A stretch of DNA of 64,000 nt from Lacinutrix sp. Bg11-31 (GCF_002831665.1 NZ_CP025118.1:868001-932000), one strand, 5' to 3'. Positions 9,621-18,438 are shown, numbered from the stretch's first letter. The notes: generated by a model from the letters alone, not told the origin. Numbers and translations: made by a program.

Positions 9621-11654
9621 TTGTCTACACAAACACTCTTATTGATTATATTAGCTGGAATCGTAGCGCTTTTATTAGCGCTTTTTCAATATAAACACAA
9701 AGTAAAAGAAGCATCTAAAAAGAATGCGCTTTTTGCTTTTTTTCGTTTTTTAAGCATTTTTGGTGTGCTACTATTACTTATCAATCCTAAGTTAGAACAA
9801 GTAAACGTTTATAACGAAAAACCTAACTTGGTAGTGGCTGTAGACAATTCTAATTCTATAAAATACTTTAACCAAGAAGAGAATGTTGCTAGTATAGTAC
9901 AACGTATTAAAGAAGATAAAAAGCTAAAGAATAAATTTAATATTGATGTATTTTCCTTTGGAAATACGCTTAATGCTTCAGATTCATTATCATTTACAGA
10001 GAATCAAACCAATATTGATAAGGCTTTTAGGGAGTTAAGTCAGGTTTATAAAAGAACAGTGTCTCCATCCATTATTATTTCTGATGGAAATCAAACCTAC
10101 GGAAACGATTACGAGTATTCAGCTAAAAAATATAATCAGCCTATTTATCCAATAGTTATTGGTGATACCACGCGTTATTCAGATTTAAAACTAAAACAAC
10201 TTAACGTCAATAAATACGCGTTTTTAAAGAACAAGTTTCCTGTAGAAGCGATTTTGGTTTACAATGGAGATCAAAACGTAAATACTAAATTTGTAGTAAC
10301 TTCAGGAAAGAGTACTTTGTATTCTAAGAATTTAAGTTTTTCTGAAAACGATAATTCTAAAATCTTAAACTTTACTTTACCAGCAAATAGTGTTGGTGTA
10401 AAAAGTTATAGAGCATCTATAATTCCTATTGCTACAGAAAAAAATAAAGCAAATAATAGTAATAATTTTGCAGTAGAAGTAGTAGATGAAAAAACAAAAG
10501 TAGCTATTGTAAGCTCAGTTTTGCATCCAGATTTAGGAATGCTAAAAAAGAGTATTGAGACTAACGAGCAACGTGAAGTGGTATTTTTAAAACCACAAGA
10601 GGCTATTAATCAATTAAATGATTTTCAATTGGTTATTGTGTATCAACCAAACAATAGCTTTAGCTCTTTGTTTGAAGCTTTAAAGCTTCAAAATAAAAAC
10701 AAATTTGTAATTGCTGGTTCAAAGACAGACTTCAAATTCTTGAATAAAGTTAGTGAAAATTACCAACACGATATAACTTCTCAAACTGAAGATTATCAAC
10801 CAGCATTGAATGTAAATTACAGTTCGTTTATTGTGGACGATTTAGATTTCGAATCATTCCCACCTTTACTAGCTAATTTTGGAGAACCTACTTTTTCTGT
10901 TCCTTTTGAAAGTATCCTTTATAAAAAAATAGGATCTATAAATACTGAAGAACCACTTTTGGCAACTTTCGAAATTAACGAAAGGCGAGAAGCTGTCTTA
11001 TTTGGTGAAAGCTTATGGAAATGGAGAGCACAAAGTTTTATTAATACAGAAGGTTTTAATGCTTTCGATAATTTTACAGGAAAACTAATACAGTATCTAG
11101 CGTCTAATAAACGCAAAAACAGATTAAATCTGGATTACGAATCCTTTTACCAAGGAAGTAGCAATATAGTAATGTCTGCTCAGTTTTTTAACAAAAACTA
11201 TGAGTTTGATGCTAATGAAAGCTTAAATGTTATCATAACAGACAAGGTTAATAAAACGTCTAAAACAATTCCTTTCATTTTAAAAAACAACAACTATCAA
11301 GTCGATTTAAGTACGTTACCAGCTTCAGATTACACTTTTACAGTAAAGGCAACTCGTGAAAATATTTCGAAATCTGGTAATTTTAAAATATTAGAATATA
11401 ATGTTGAGCAGCAGTTTATAAATGCTAATGTTTCAAAATTAAAAACCATTGCAAATCAAAGTAAAGGAGGTGCCTATTTTATTAGTGATTACAATACGTT
11501 GATAAAAGATTTAATTAATGACAATCGTTATAAACCTATGCAAAAAAGCATTAAAAATATCGTACCTTTAATCGATTGGAAATACCTTCTTGCGCTAATA
11601 GCATTAACGCTTGCAATAGAATGGTTTCTGAGAAAATATAACGGATTAATATAA
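9621..11654 (+). CDS. Membrane-anchored VWA-like protein
   Basis: This 677-residue envelope protein has two N-terminal membrane segments (about 5-21 and 38-54) and one C-terminal segment (about 651-668), so the bulk faces the periplasm. VVAVDNSNS (D75, S77, S79) resembles the DxSxS metal-ion-dependent adhesion motif of a von Willebrand factor A domain. A glutamine-amidotransferase-like middle region is possible but unproven. The start must be the TTG at 9621, because no ATG or GTG exists before the first membrane segment. It follows the previous stop by 1 nt and precedes the SPFH gene by 14 nt. Confidence 0.8.
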   Translation: MSTQTLLLIILAGIVALLLALFQYKHKVKEASKKNALFAFFRFLSIFGVLLLLINPKLEQVNVYNEKPNLVVAVDNSNSIKYFNQEENVASIVQRIKEDKKLKNKFNIDVFSFGNTLNASDSLSFTENQTNIDKAFRELSQVYKRTVSPSIIISDGNQTYGNDYEYSAKKYNQPIYPIVIGDTTRYSDLKLKQLNVNKYAFLKNKFPVEAILVYNGDQNVNTKFVVTSGKSTLYSKNLSFSENDNSKILNFTLPANSVGVKSYRASIIPIATEKNKANNSNNFAVEVVDEKTKVAIVSSVLHPDLGMLKKSIETNEQREVVFLKPQEAINQLNDFQLVIVYQPNNSFSSLFEALKLQNKNKFVIAGSKTDFKFLNKVSENYQHDITSQTEDYQPALNVNYSSFIVDDLDFESFPPLLANFGEPTFSVPFESILYKKIGSINTEEPLLATFEINERREAVLFGESLWKWRAQSFINTEGFNAFDNFTGKLIQYLASNKRKNRLNLDYESFYQGSSNIVMSAQFFNKNYEFDANESLNVIITDKVNKTSKTIPFILKNNNYQVDLSTLPASDYTFTVKATRENISKSGNFKILEYNVEQQFINANVSKLKTIANQSKGGAYFISDYNTLIKDLINDNRYKPMQKSIKNIVPLIDWKYLLALIALTLAIEWFLRKYNGLI

Positions 11655-11668
11655 TTTAAAAATAAGAA

Positions 11669-12481
11669 ATGGAGAAATTACCAAAATTAGGAGTACCTGT
11701 AATAATAGGAATTGTATTAATACTATTTTTAGTAGTAAAATCAGCAGTTACAATTGGTCCTGGAGAAGGAGGTGTTATTTTCGAAAGATTAGGAAATGGT
11801 ATTAACACAGAAAAAACTTATGGAGAAGGTTTTCATATTGTAGCACCTTGGAATGATATGATTGTACGTAAAGTGCGTCAACAATCAATTTCAGACGAGA
11901 TGAACGTATTATCTGTAAATGGATTAGAGGTAAAAGTAAACGGAACTATATGGTACGAGCCAGAATACGAAAATTTAGGTAAGCTAATAAAAACCAAAGG
12001 TGAAGATTATGAGCGCGAATTATTAGATCCTGCTATAAACGCAGCTGCAAGAAGTGTTGTTGGTCGTTATACACCAGAGCAGTTATATTCTAGTAAACGT
12101 GATGTTATTGAGCAAGAAATTTTAGACGAAGTCACTAAATTATTAGAAGGGCAATTCTTAAATGTAAAGCGTGTTTTAGTAGAAGATGTTAAATTGCCAC
12201 CAACAATTAAGGAAGCGATTGAACGTAAATTAAAACAAGAGCAGGAGTCTTTAGAATACGAATTTAGATTAGTAACAGCAGCAAAAGAAGCCCAAAAAGT
12301 TATTATCGACGCTAAAGGTAAAGCAGAGTCTAACCGTATTTTAAGCGCCTCTTTAACAGATAAAATTTTACAAGATAAAGGTATTGAGGCTACTGTTAAA
12401 TTGTCTGAATCACCTAATAGTAAAGTTATTATCATTGGATCTGGAGAAAGTGGAATGCCTATTATTTTAGGAAATCAATAA
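11669..12481 (+). CDS. Prohibitin-like SPFH/Band 7 protein
   Basis: This 270-residue protein has a single N-terminal membrane segment (about 9-25), an SPFH domain (about 27-200) and a C-terminal coiled coil with an EYEFRLVTAAKEAQKVIIDAKGKAESNRIL pattern. Such proteins form large ring assemblies in the membrane and affect membrane organisation or protease access. It is closer to prohibitin than to HflK/HflC or flotillin by length and C-terminal pattern. No protease partner is adjacent. A 335-bp non-coding region with the his attenuator follows. Confidence 0.88.
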   Translation: MEKLPKLGVPVIIGIVLILFLVVKSAVTIGPGEGGVIFERLGNGINTEKTYGEGFHIVAPWNDMIVRKVRQQSISDEMNVLSVNGLEVKVNGTIWYEPEYENLGKLIKTKGEDYERELLDPAINAAARSVVGRYTPEQLYSSKRDVIEQEILDEVTKLLEGQFLNVKRVLVEDVKLPPTIKEAIERKLKQEQESLEYEFRLVTAAKEAQKVIIDAKGKAESNRILSASLTDKILQDKGIEATVKLSESPNSKVIIIGSGESGMPIILGNQ

Positions 12482-12560
12482 ATTAGGGTTGAAATCTTAA
12501 GGATTTCATAAAAATTAAATTTTAATTTATTTTAATTAGGATTTAAAAACTAATTTTTAC

Positions 12561-12568
12561 AATATTTG
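12561..12568 (+). promoter_or_regulatory. Possible -7 element of the his operon
   Basis: AATATTTG matches TAnnTTTG at all but the first base, and it lies 17 nt before the his leader peptide start. Its position is right for the operon promoter, but it is not a perfect match. Confidence 0.35.
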
Positions 12569-12585
12569 TAAATAATATAAAAGAA

Positions 12586-12639
12586 ATGAACATTATTCAA
12601 TTACATCATCATTTTCATACTTGCAATCAAGCGAGATGA
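12586..12639 (+). CDS. his operon leader peptide
   Basis: A 17-residue peptide, MNIIQLHHHFHTCNQAR, contains four histidines in five residues (7-11), all encoded by CAT. It precedes hisG, the first his gene, and a terminator follows it. Its function would be to sense charged tRNA-His through ribosome stalling. It is too short for routine gene prediction. Confidence 0.85.
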   Translation: MNIIQLHHHFHTCNQAR

Positions 12640-12708
12640 AGATGTATTGAATAAAATCAACATATTTTTAAATCCGTTTGAGCTAATCAAACGGATTTTT
12701 TATTTTTA
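12594..12708 (+). promoter_or_regulatory. his operon attenuator
   Basis: The terminator stem is AATCCGTTTGA (12671-12681) with TCAAACGGATT (12687-12697), loop GCTAA, then a T-run. A competing antiterminator pairs TCAAGCGAGAT (12627-12637), at the end of the leader peptide, with ATCCGTTTGA (12672-12681), using one G-U pair and one bulged A. A third helix pairs 12594-12606 with 12641-12652. A ribosome stalled at the His codons (12604-12618) leaves 12627-12637 free, so the antiterminator forms. A ribosome reaching the stop at 12637 covers it, so the terminator forms. Confidence 0.8.
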
Positions 12709-12733
12709 ATCACTTTGCAAGCGATTAAAAATA
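12701..12733. repeat. AT-rich 11-bp inverted repeat after the attenuator
   Basis: TATTTTTAATC (12701-12711) and GATTAAAAATA (12723-12733) are perfect reverse complements around 11 nt that form a small CTT/AAG inner stem. It lies just past the attenuator T-run and could be a repeat remnant. Confidence 0.45.
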
Positions 12734-12734
12734 G

Positions 12735-12752
12735 TTCCCATGAAAATGGGAA
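12735..12752. repeat. Short palindrome, family B
   Basis: TTCCCAT-GAAA-ATGGGAA is a 7-bp stem with a GAAA tetraloop. It resembles the TTCCCA/TGGGAA palindrome before hisA (18541-18558). Confidence 0.6.
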
Positions 12753-12795
12753 TCTTAAAAAAGAGAAGTAAAATTAAAGTTGAATTAAAAAGATA

Positions 12796-12809
12796 CCCAC
12801 TTTCGCGGG
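12796..12809. repeat. Short palindrome, family B, before hisG
   Basis: CCCACTTTCGCGGG forms a short stem around a TTTC loop with one A-C mismatch. It ends 7 nt before the hisG ATG. Confidence 0.55.
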
Positions 12810-12816
12810 CACAAAG

Positions 12817-13674
12817 ATGAGTAAACTTAGAATTGCAGTACAGAAATCAGGAAGATTAAACGAAGACTCGATGAAGCTTCTTAAAGACATTGGTATTTCT
12901 ATCGAGAATGGAAAAGACCAATTAAAAGCATCGGCTAGAAATTTTCCTTTAGAAGTGTTTTATCTACGAAATGGCGATATACCTCAGTACTTAAGAGATG
13001 GCGTTGTGGATATTGCTATTATTGGCGAGAACGTTTTAATAGAAAAAGGAAACGATTTACCAATTGTAGAGCGCTTAGGTTTTTCAAAATGTAAAGTTTC
13101 TATTGCAGTACCAAAAGAATCTAATGCATCAAGTTTAAAAGATTTAGAAGGCAAGCGCATTGCAACATCGTACCCAAATACAGTAAAGCACTTTTTAGAT
13201 AAAAAGGGAATAGAAGCAAACCTTCACATTATTAATGGTTCTGTAGAAATTGCTCCAAATATAGGCTTGGCTGATGGTATTTGTGATATTGTTTCTAGTG
13301 GAAGTACGTTATTTAAAAACGGATTAAAAGAAGTAGAAGTGCTTTTAACATCTGAAGCTGTTTTAGCAAAATCACCAAAATTATCTAAAGAGAATGAAGC
13401 GTTACTTGATAAAATTCAATTTAGAATCCAATCGGTTTTAAGAGGACAGAATTCTAAATACGTTTTATTAAATGCGCCAAATGATAAATTAGAAGAAATT
13501 ATTTCAATATTACCAGGGATGAAAAGCCCAACTGTATTACCATTAGCCGAAGAAGGTTGGAGTAGCGTACACTCGGTTATCGATAAAAACTTATTTTGGG
13601 ATGTTATCGATGAGCTTAAAGCTAAAGGAGCTCAAGGGATATTGGTTTGTCCAATTGAAAAAATGGTACTTTAA
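12817..13674 (+). CDS. hisG: ATP phosphoribosyltransferase, long form
   Basis: HisG starts histidine synthesis by joining ATP and PRPP. At 285 residues it is the long form with its own C-terminal regulatory domain (about 210-285), so no HisZ partner is required and histidine feedback inhibition is expected. The PRPP-binding region is the GICDIVSSGSTLFKNGL segment (about 154-170). It is the first gene of a complete his operon and sits behind the leader peptide and attenuator. The ATG lies 7 nt after a short palindrome. Confidence 0.97.
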   Translation: MSKLRIAVQKSGRLNEDSMKLLKDIGISIENGKDQLKASARNFPLEVFYLRNGDIPQYLRDGVVDIAIIGENVLIEKGNDLPIVERLGFSKCKVSIAVPKESNASSLKDLEGKRIATSYPNTVKHFLDKKGIEANLHIINGSVEIAPNIGLADGICDIVSSGSTLFKNGLKEVEVLLTSEAVLAKSPKLSKENEALLDKIQFRIQSVLRGQNSKYVLLNAPNDKLEEIISILPGMKSPTVLPLAEEGWSSVHSVIDKNLFWDVIDELKAKGAQGILVCPIEKMVL

Positions 13675-13682
13675 TTAACACC

Positions 13683-13729
13683 ACATCGAGTGATTTTGAG
13701 GTACGAAAAATTGTATCGAGAAGTCATTT
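13683..13729. repeat. Palindromic repeat family C, left half only
   Basis: This copy carries the CGAGTGATTTTGAGGTACGA and TTGTATCGAGAAG blocks seen in full copies at 15050 and 17738, but it lacks the right arm. It lies between hisG and hisD. Confidence 0.65.
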
Positions 13730-13739
13730 AAAAAGATTA

Positions 13740-13751
13740 CCGCTTTCGCGG
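13740..13751. repeat. Short palindrome, family B, before hisD
   Basis: CCGC-TTTC-GCGG is a perfect 4-bp stem with a TTTC loop, ending 9 nt before the hisD ATG. It matches the palindrome before hisG in loop and position. Confidence 0.55.
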
Positions 13752-13760
13752 AAAATAAAT

Positions 13761-15047
13761 ATGAACACAATAATAAACCCAAACAAATCAACTTGGTCAG
13801 AATTATTAAAAAGACCAACACAAACAGTTGATGATATTGAGAAAACTGTGAATCAGGTTTTTGAAGATGTATCTAAAAATGGAGACGAAGCCATTGTTAA
13901 ATACACTAAGAAATTTGATGGTTGCGAATTGGCTTCAAATGTTGTTACGGCTGAAGAAATAGAAAAGGCATCGGCTTTAGTTTCTGAAGCATTAAAACAA
14001 GCGATAAAGCAAGCGAAGTCTAATATAGAAGCATTTCATAGTGCTCAGAAAACAGATAAAGTTGAAGTAGAAACTGTAAAAGGTGTTCAATGTTGGCAAG
14101 AAAAAAGACCAATAGAAAAAGTTGGTTTATATATTCCAGGCGGAACTGCACCATTATTTTCTACAGTACTAATGTTGGCAACTCCTGCAAATATTGCTGG
14201 TTGTAAAGAATTGGTATTATGTACACCACCAAATAAAGAAGGTAAAGTAGCTAACGAAATTTTATACACAGCAAATTTATGTGGTGTTACTAAAATTATT
14301 AAAGTTGGAGGTATTCAAGCGATTGCAGGTTTAACGTTTGGTACAGAAACAATTCCTCAGGTTTATAAAATTTTCGGACCAGGAAATCAGTTTGTAACCG
14401 TTGCAAAGCAAATTGCAACCAAGTTTAGTGTCGCTATAGATATGCCTGCTGGACCAAGTGAGTTGTTGGTTGTTGCAGACGATTCTGCAAATGCAGCTTA
14501 TGTTGCTTCAGATTTGTTAAGTCAAGCCGAACATGGAGCAGATAGTCAAGTTATTTTAGTTTCAGATTCAATAAAATTAATAGAATCTGTACAAAATGAA
14601 ATTGAAAAGCAACTCTTAGAATTGCCAAGAGTGGAAATTGCAGAAAAAGCACTTACAAATTCTAAAGCTATTGTTATTGAAGATGCAGATTTAGCTTTAG
14701 AATTAATTAATAATTATGCACCAGAACATTTAATTGTTGCAACACGAAATAACGATTTTTTTGTAAATAATATAAGAAACGCAGGCTCAGTATTTATAGG
14801 TAATTATACACCAGAAAGTGCTGGAGATTATGCATCAGGAACCAACCATACTTTACCAACTAACGGATTTAGTAAAGCCTATTCTGGAGTGAATTTAGAT
14901 AGTTTTACAAAAGCAATTACGTTCCAGAAAATAACAAAAGAAGGTATTTTAAATATTGGAAACACTATTGAGTTAATGGCTGAAGCCGAAGGATTACATG
15001 CGCATAAAAACGCTGTAACTTTAAGACTTCGAGATTTAGAAAAATAA
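13761..15047 (+). CDS. hisD: Histidinol dehydrogenase
   Basis: HisD is the zinc enzyme that oxidises L-histidinol to L-histidine with two NAD in the last two pathway steps. The 428-residue length is normal. The family signature runs from IDMPAGPSELLVVADDSANA to LLSQAEHG (about 228-261), and NYAPEHLIVAT contains the Glu-His catalytic pair. In hisG-hisD order it matches other Bacteroidota his operons. The 86-nt gap before it holds two palindromic repeats. Confidence 0.97.
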   Translation: MNTIINPNKSTWSELLKRPTQTVDDIEKTVNQVFEDVSKNGDEAIVKYTKKFDGCELASNVVTAEEIEKASALVSEALKQAIKQAKSNIEAFHSAQKTDKVEVETVKGVQCWQEKRPIEKVGLYIPGGTAPLFSTVLMLATPANIAGCKELVLCTPPNKEGKVANEILYTANLCGVTKIIKVGGIQAIAGLTFGTETIPQVYKIFGPGNQFVTVAKQIATKFSVAIDMPAGPSELLVVADDSANAAYVASDLLSQAEHGADSQVILVSDSIKLIESVQNEIEKQLLELPRVEIAEKALTNSKAIVIEDADLALELINNYAPEHLIVATRNNDFFVNNIRNAGSVFIGNYTPESAGDYASGTNHTLPTNGFSKAYSGVNLDSFTKAITFQKITKEGILNIGNTIELMAEAEGLHAHKNAVTLRLRDLEK

Positions 15048-15049
15048 TA

Positions 15050-15156
15050 TCACTTCGAGTGATTTCGAAGTATGAGAAATTGTATCGAGAAGCATTTGAA
15101 GTATAAAACGGTTCTCGATACAAAATTTCAGAAAAAGAAATTTCACTCGAACAGAC
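15050..15156. repeat. Palindromic repeat family C, full copy
   Basis: Outer arms TTCGAGTGA (15054-15062) and TCACTCGAA (15143-15151) and inner arms TTGTATCGAGAA (15080-15091) and TTCTCGATACAA (15112-15123) are both perfect, making a long hairpin of about 105 nt. It fills the hisD-hisC gap and ends 13 nt before hisC. Confidence 0.85.
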
Positions 15157-15169
15157 AAACAATAAGAGT

Positions 15170-16213
15170 ATGAAACAAAGTGTAAATATAAACAACCTCG
15201 TTAGAGACAACATAAAAGCTTTAAAGCCTTATTTATCTGCAAGAGATGAGTTTAAAGGTACTGCCGATGTTTTTTTAGATGCGAATGAAAACCCATTCGG
15301 TACCTTAAATAGATATCCAGATCCGCAACAAAAAGAAATTAAAGAGAAGTTAGCTGCACTTAAAACGGTAGAAACAAATCAAATTTTTATTGGTAATGGT
15401 AGCGATGAAGTTATCGATTTAGCGTTTCGTATTTTTTGCGAACCAGGAAAAGACAAAGTATTAACGTTTTCTCCAACTTATGGAATGTACGATGTCTCTG
15501 CGAATATCAATAATATTGAGATTATAAAACAACCGTTAATTAACGATTTTCAAATTAGCCTAAACCAATTACAACCGTATTTGGATTTCGAAGACATAAA
15601 AATCATTTTTATCTGTTCACCAAATAACCCAACAGGAAACAGTGTTAATCCTGAAGATATTGAATATGTTTTAGGAAATTTTGAAGGCATAGTTATAGTT
15701 GATGAGGCTTATATAGATTTTAGTGCACAAACATCATTTATTAAAAATATTAATAAATACAATAACTTAATAGTAAGCCAAACGTTTAGTAAAGCTTGGG
15801 GATTAGCAGGTGTTAGAGTAGGAGTTGCATATGCAAGCGAAGACATTATAAAATTATATAATCGTGTAAAACCACCATATAATGTCAGTACTTTAAATCA
15901 AGAAGCCGTTATAAAAAGTTTAAATAATTTTGAAGCAGTTACCGAAAACATTCAAATAATTCTTGACGAAAGAACAAAGTTAAAAGAAGCTTTGAGTACA
16001 TTATCTATAGTGAAAAAGATACATCCAACGGATGCTAATTTTTTACTCGTAGAGGTTGAAAACGCTAATAAAACGTATCAATATTTAATTGAAGAAAAAG
16101 TAATTATTAGAAATAGAAATACACAAGTAGAAAACTGTATTCGTATTACTATTGGTACTTCTGAGGAGAATGAGAAATTAATAGAATGCCTTCAATTAAT
16201 TTCGAAATCCTGA
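15170..16213 (+). CDS. hisC: Histidinol-phosphate aminotransferase
   Basis: HisC is a fold-type I PLP enzyme that converts imidazole acetol phosphate and glutamate to histidinol phosphate. The 347-residue protein has the PLP lysine K208 in SQTFSKAWGLAGVRVG, the CSPNNPTGN segment (149-157) and VDEAYIDF (177-184). The last two codons and the TGA stop (16211-16213) lie inside the left palindromic repeat that flanks the GIY-YIG gene, so insertion of that repeat probably redefined the C-terminus. Confidence 0.97.
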   Translation: MKQSVNINNLVRDNIKALKPYLSARDEFKGTADVFLDANENPFGTLNRYPDPQQKEIKEKLAALKTVETNQIFIGNGSDEVIDLAFRIFCEPGKDKVLTFSPTYGMYDVSANINNIEIIKQPLINDFQISLNQLQPYLDFEDIKIIFICSPNNPTGNSVNPEDIEYVLGNFEGIVIVDEAYIDFSAQTSFIKNINKYNNLIVSQTFSKAWGLAGVRVGVAYASEDIIKLYNRVKPPYNVSTLNQEAVIKSLNNFEAVTENIQIILDERTKLKEALSTLSIVKKIHPTDANFLLVEVENANKTYQYLIEEKVIIRNRNTQVENCIRITIGTSEENEKLIECLQLISKS

Positions 16214-16235
16214 ACTTGATTCAGGAACTTTTAAA
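16206..16235 (+). repeat. Left inverted repeat (family A) of the GIY-YIG unit
   Basis: The core TCCTGAACTTGATTCAGGA (16208-16226) is itself a palindrome, CCTGAA-CTTGA-TTCAGG. The full 30 nt is the reverse complement of 16538-16567 at 29 of 30 positions. Confidence 0.9.
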
Positions 16236-16249
16236 ATGAAGTAACCCTT

Positions 16250-16537
16250 ATGAATGATAATCAAAAATACTATTGCTATATTCTAAGTAATAAGAATAAA
16301 ACTGTATTATATATTGGTTATACAAAAGATTTAAAACAAAGAGTAAAACAACATCGTTTAGGAACAGGAGCTTTATTTACAAAAAAATATAATTGTTATG
16401 AATTGTTGCATTTTGAAAAATTCATAACAATGAAAGAAGCTAAATCAAGAGAAAAGCAGCTTAAAAATTGGAATAAAGAATGGAAATGGGATCTTATAAA
16501 GGTTACGAATCCAGATTTAAAAATATTAGAAATTTAA
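16250..16537 (+). CDS. Single-domain GIY-YIG nuclease
   Basis: This 95-residue protein is a minimal GIY-YIG endonuclease-fold domain of the UPF0213/YhbQ-like group. Visible motifs are YCYIL near residue 9 (the GIY position), LYIGYT near 22 (YIG), R29 in LKQRVKQH, and the catalytic glutamate in [15 protein letters not shown] near 67. It has no DNA-binding or partner domain. It has no role in histidine synthesis and splits hisC from hisB. It sits tightly between 30-bp inverted repeats: the left repeat ends 14 nt before its ATG and the right repeat starts right after its stop. This suggests a small mobile unit, or a protein acting on these repeats. Confidence 0.92.
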   Translation: MNDNQKYYCYILSNKNKTVLYIGYTKDLKQRVKQHRLGTGALFTKKYNCYELLHFEKFITMKEAKSREKQLKNWNKEWKWDLIKVTNPDLKILEI

Positions 16538-16567
16538 TTTAAAAGATCCTGAATCAAGTTCAGGATT
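16538..16567 (-). repeat. Right inverted repeat (family A) of the GIY-YIG unit
   Basis: This is the reverse-complement partner of 16206-16235, with core TCCTGAATCAAGTTCAGGA. It begins on the base after the GIY-YIG stop codon and ends 16 nt before the hisB ATG. Confidence 0.9.
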
Positions 16568-16583
16568 GATTAACACGTTAATC

Positions 16584-17726
16584 ATGATGAAAAAAATATT
16601 ATTTATAGATAGAGACGGAACATTAGTATTAGAGCCACCATTAGATTATCAGTTAGATAGTTTAGAGAAGTTAGAATTCTACCCAAAAGTGTTTCAATAT
16701 ATGGCTAAAATAGCTTCAGAATTGGATTACGAATTGGTAATGGTTACAAATCAAGATGGTTTAGGAACAGATTCTTTTCCAGAAGACACCTTTTGGCCTG
16801 CTCAAAACAAGGTAATGAGCGCTTTCGAAAAAGAAGGTGTTGTTTTTACCGAAGTTTTTATAGATAAAACGTTTCCTCACGAAAATGCCGAAACACGCAA
16901 ACCAAGAACAGGTTTGTTAACGCAATATTTTGATAAAGATAAATACGATTTAGAAAACTCTTTTGTATTAGGAGATAGAATTACTGATATGGAATTGGCT
17001 AAAAATTTAGGAGCAAAAGGTATCTTTTTATCTGAAAACCTTGAATTAGGAGCAGATGAAATTGAAACATCTAAACAAGCAATCTTAGACTGTATCGCTT
17101 TAATAAGTACAGATTGGGAAGCTATTTACGAGTTTTTAAAACTAGAAGATCGTGTAGAAGAAATTACGCGTAATACTAACGAAACTCAGATTTACATTAA
17201 ACTAAATCTTGATGGTACTGGTAAAAACGATATTGATACGGGTTTATCTTTTTTCGATCATATGTTAGACCAAATTGGTCGTCATGGTGCAATGGATTTA
17301 ACCATTAAAGTAAAAGGTGATTTAGAAGTAGACGAACACCACACAATTGAAGATACAATGATTGCTTTAGGTGAGTTATTCAACAAAGCTTTAGGGAACA
17401 AATTAGGAATAGAACGTTACGGTTTCTGTTTACCAATGGATGACTGCTTAGCGCAAGTAGCAGTAGATTTTGGAGGTAGAAATTGGTTAGAGTGGGAAGC
17501 AGATTTTAAACGTGAAAAAATAGGAGATATGCCAACAGAAATGTTTTTCCATTTATTTAAATCGTTTACAGATGGTGCAAAATGTAATTTAAATATAAAA
17601 GCTGAAGGTAAAAATGAACACCACAAAATAGAAGGCATTTTTAAAGCCTTTGCAAAAGCTATGAAAATGGCAGTAAAGCGCGATTCAAATAAAATGTTTT
17701 TACCATCAACTAAAGGAATGCTTTAA
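16584..17726 (+). CDS. hisB: Bifunctional histidinol-phosphatase / imidazoleglycerol-phosphate dehydratase
   Basis: This fused enzyme carries out the dehydratase step and the histidinol phosphate phosphatase step. The N-terminal HAD phosphatase (about 1-165) starts with LFIDRDGTL (D9 and D11). The C-terminal IGPD domain (about 190-380) has [13 protein letters not shown] and the metal-binding DEHHTIED. The chosen start is the ATG at 16584; the next codon, at 16587, is also ATG and equally possible. An in-frame TTG at 16566 lies inside the flanking repeat and is unlikely. Confidence 0.96.
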   Translation: MMKKILFIDRDGTLVLEPPLDYQLDSLEKLEFYPKVFQYMAKIASELDYELVMVTNQDGLGTDSFPEDTFWPAQNKVMSAFEKEGVVFTEVFIDKTFPHENAETRKPRTGLLTQYFDKDKYDLENSFVLGDRITDMELAKNLGAKGIFLSENLELGADEIETSKQAILDCIALISTDWEAIYEFLKLEDRVEEITRNTNETQIYIKLNLDGTGKNDIDTGLSFFDHMLDQIGRHGAMDLTIKVKGDLEVDEHHTIEDTMIALGELFNKALGNKLGIERYGFCLPMDDCLAQVAVDFGGRNWLEWEADFKREKIGDMPTEMFFHLFKSFTDGAKCNLNIKAEGKNEHHKIEGIFKAFAKAMKMAVKRDSNKMFLPSTKGML

Positions 17727-17737
17727 ATTATATTATT

Positions 17738-17837
17738 GTCACTTCCAATGATTTTGAGGCACGAGAAATTGTATCGAGAAGTCATGAAAATTTCTCAATA
17801 CAAAATTTCAAAAAAAAGAAATTTCACTCGAACTGAC
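17738..17837. repeat. Palindromic repeat family C, full but diverged copy
   Basis: It begins GTCACTTCCAATGATTTTGA and ends TTTCACTCGAACTGAC, with inner TTGTATCGAGAA and TTTCTCAATACAA arms. It fills the hisB-hisH gap and ends 14 nt before hisH. Confidence 0.8.
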
Positions 17838-17851
17838 AAAACAAGCCTATT

Positions 17852-18433
17852 ATGAAACTAGTTATAATAAATTACGGAGCAGGAAATATTAAAAGTATTC
17901 AATTTGCTTTTAAAAGACTTGGTGTAGATGCTATTTTGTCTAACACTCCAGAAGAAATAAAAGCTGCAGATAAAGTAATTTTTCCAGGCGTTGGTGAAGC
18001 AAACTCAGCAATGAAAATGCTTAGAGCCTCAGGATTAGATACGTTAATACCAACTTTAAAACAGCCTGTTTTAGGAATTTGTTTGGGTATGCAATTAATG
18101 TGTAAATCTTCGGAAGAAGGCAATACAAAAGGTTTAGGTATTTTTAATGTGGATGTTAAACGTTTTTCAAATGCTGTAAAAGTGCCACAAATGGGATGGA
18201 ATACTATTTCAGAATTAAAATCACCATTGTTTAAAGACATTAAGGAAGATGCATTTATGTATTTAGTACATAGTTTTTATGCCGAAGCGTGTAACGAGCA
18301 AATTGCAACTACAAATTATGAGTTTAATTACGCATCTGCATTACAGAAAGATAATTTTTATGGTGTGCAATTTCATCCAGAGAAAAGTAGTGTAGTAGGA
18401 GAGCAAATTTTGAAGAATTTTTTGACGCTTTAA
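17852..18433 (+). CDS. hisH: Imidazole glycerol phosphate synthase, glutaminase subunit
   Basis: HisH hydrolyses glutamine and channels ammonia to HisF. The 193-residue class I amidotransferase has its full catalytic triad: C77 (GICLGMQ), H175 and E177 (QFHPEKS). The PGVG oxyanion segment (45-48) is present. It acts as a heterodimer with HisF, encoded two genes downstream. A palindromic repeat precedes the gene. Confidence 0.97.
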   Translation: MKLVIINYGAGNIKSIQFAFKRLGVDAILSNTPEEIKAADKVIFPGVGEANSAMKMLRASGLDTLIPTLKQPVLGICLGMQLMCKSSEEGNTKGLGIFNVDVKRFSNAVKVPQMGWNTISELKSPLFKDIKEDAFMYLVHSFYAEACNEQIATTNYEFNYASALQKDNFYGVQFHPEKSSVVGEQILKNFLTL

Positions 18434-18438
18434 AGTTT

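Noticed and set aside
16206..16567. Classical insertion sequence with transposase
   Set aside because: There is no DDE, HUH or tyrosine/serine recombinase and no target-site duplication I can see; only the GIY-YIG gene and inverted repeats are present, so it is reported as a candidate unit instead.
16566..16583. TTG start for hisB
   Set aside because: It falls in the flanking inverted repeat, and the extra residues do not belong to the HAD phosphatase domain; ATG at 16584 or 16587 fits better.
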